Of a stretch of DNA of 64,000 nt, positions 63,536 through 64,000 are shown in pieces. A program made the translations under genes and the position numbers. The stretch is from Podarcis raffonei (taxonomy: Eukaryota > Chordata > Lepidosauria > Squamata > Lacertidae): positions 51,710,001-51,774,000 of the forward strand of contig NC_070614.1 in assembly GCF_027172205.1 (NCBI RefSeq), read 5' to 3'. The notes beneath the pieces were generated by a model that did no database searches, had not been told where the DNA came from, and saw only the letters and a list, made by a program, of their open reading frames with translations. Position 1 is the first letter of the stretch, and the number at the start of each line of letters is the position of its first letter.

Positions 63536-64000
63536 TCAAAGGTCTTCCTGTCATTTAGTCACCTTTCTTGCAACCTGAATTGAGAAAGGAGACCACTGGG
63601 CACAAGAGCATTTCAGAGTACAAAAAGAACTCTGCCCTCAGGAGCTTACAATCCGCAATTCAAGAGGGGAGGCTGCAGAGCAGGGATCAATCGGGAACTG
63701 GCCGGAGCGATAGACTGTTTGTTGGACTTCTGCGGCCGCCGGCCGCGGCCAGCATGGCCAATGGTTAGCGAGTTTTTGTGCATGGAATCCCTGTCTAATA
63801 GGGATTATAAGAGGGTCATGCTGAGCCAGGGGGCTTTGAAAACAAGGAGAAGGAATCTGATCTTGGGATTTCAGGCAGGGTGTCTTGTGATCAGAGTGAC
63901 AAGAATGGTTTGGGGCAGAAGACTGAGCAGAAAAAGTCACCCCATGCTAAATTACTTGTGTTTCTGGATAGACTGCTCCTGACTTTAAATATATATATAT
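63536..64000. other. Right edge, no gene recognised
   Basis: Contains a palindromic GCGGCCGCCGGCCGCGGCC at 63733-63751 and short open frames without similarity. Confidence 0.35.

Noticed and set aside
1-64000. Search for retroviral internal genes, Polinton capsid genes or toxin genes
   Set aside because: Only LTRs without adjoining internal regions were found; no capsid, envelope or Polinton polymerase motif was seen.

Overview
The window looks like a squamate reptile, most likely a lizard. It carries seven Sauria-type SINEs with an ACCTTT tail, many BovB-like LINE 3' ends with an intact YADD motif, CR1, L2 and L1 fragments, and vertebrate genes split into small exons with GT-AG introns. The exact species cannot be read from the sequence; a lacertid-like lizard is a guess.

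Host genes. Two TNF-superfamily ligand genes lie in tandem on the minus strand. TNFSF12 (TWEAK) has seven coding exons from 58835 down to 41797, giving 258 residues. TNFSF13 (APRIL) has six coding exons from 31368 down to 11812, giving 246 residues. Every splice phase closes, so both reading frames appear whole. Each product has a short cytoplasmic tail, one membrane anchor, a stalk with an R-Q-R-R furin-type site and a C-terminal TNF homology domain. At the left edge (575-751, plus strand) is the last coding exon of a SAT2-like polyamine/thialysine acetyltransferase, which converges on TNFSF13. At the right, upstream of TNFSF12, are two tRNA genes, Leu(UAG) and Gly(UCC). From memory, human 17p13.1 also holds TNFSF12, TNFSF13, SAT2 and these tRNA types, but with several genes between TNFSF13 and SAT2 that are not visible here.

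Layout. 1-750: LINE tails and the SAT2 exon. 750-11800: gene-free, with LTR fossils, hAT and Tigger-type MITEs, a CpG-rich promoter-like patch near 3840 and an LTR carrying a long open frame (10275-11099). 11812-31368: TNFSF13, whose introns hold nested LTRs, a 1.5-kb CR1 with a long RT frame, and SINEs. 31400-41800: intergenic and repeat-rich. 41797-58835: TNFSF12, whose introns hold a HAL1-like 1.9-kb element, a Tc1/mariner relic split by BovB, and paired LTRs. 58300-59250: CpG-rich TNFSF12 promoter and exon 1. 59289-64000: an L1 fragment between unusual 120-bp direct repeats, the two tRNA genes, and more LINE fragments.

How it fits together. TWEAK and APRIL are membrane ligands, released by furin-type cleavage, that act on Fn14 and on TACI/BCMA. 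The exon phases would allow the read-through TWE-PRIL splice known in mammals. No undescribed multi-gene system was found. The less expected items are the compact SAT2/TNFSF13 convergence, the long duplication around an L1, the LTR with tandem CCAAT boxes, the LTR with an open frame, the complete-looking HAL1-like element, and a recurrent CATGCTCAG motif in and between the two TNFSF genes.
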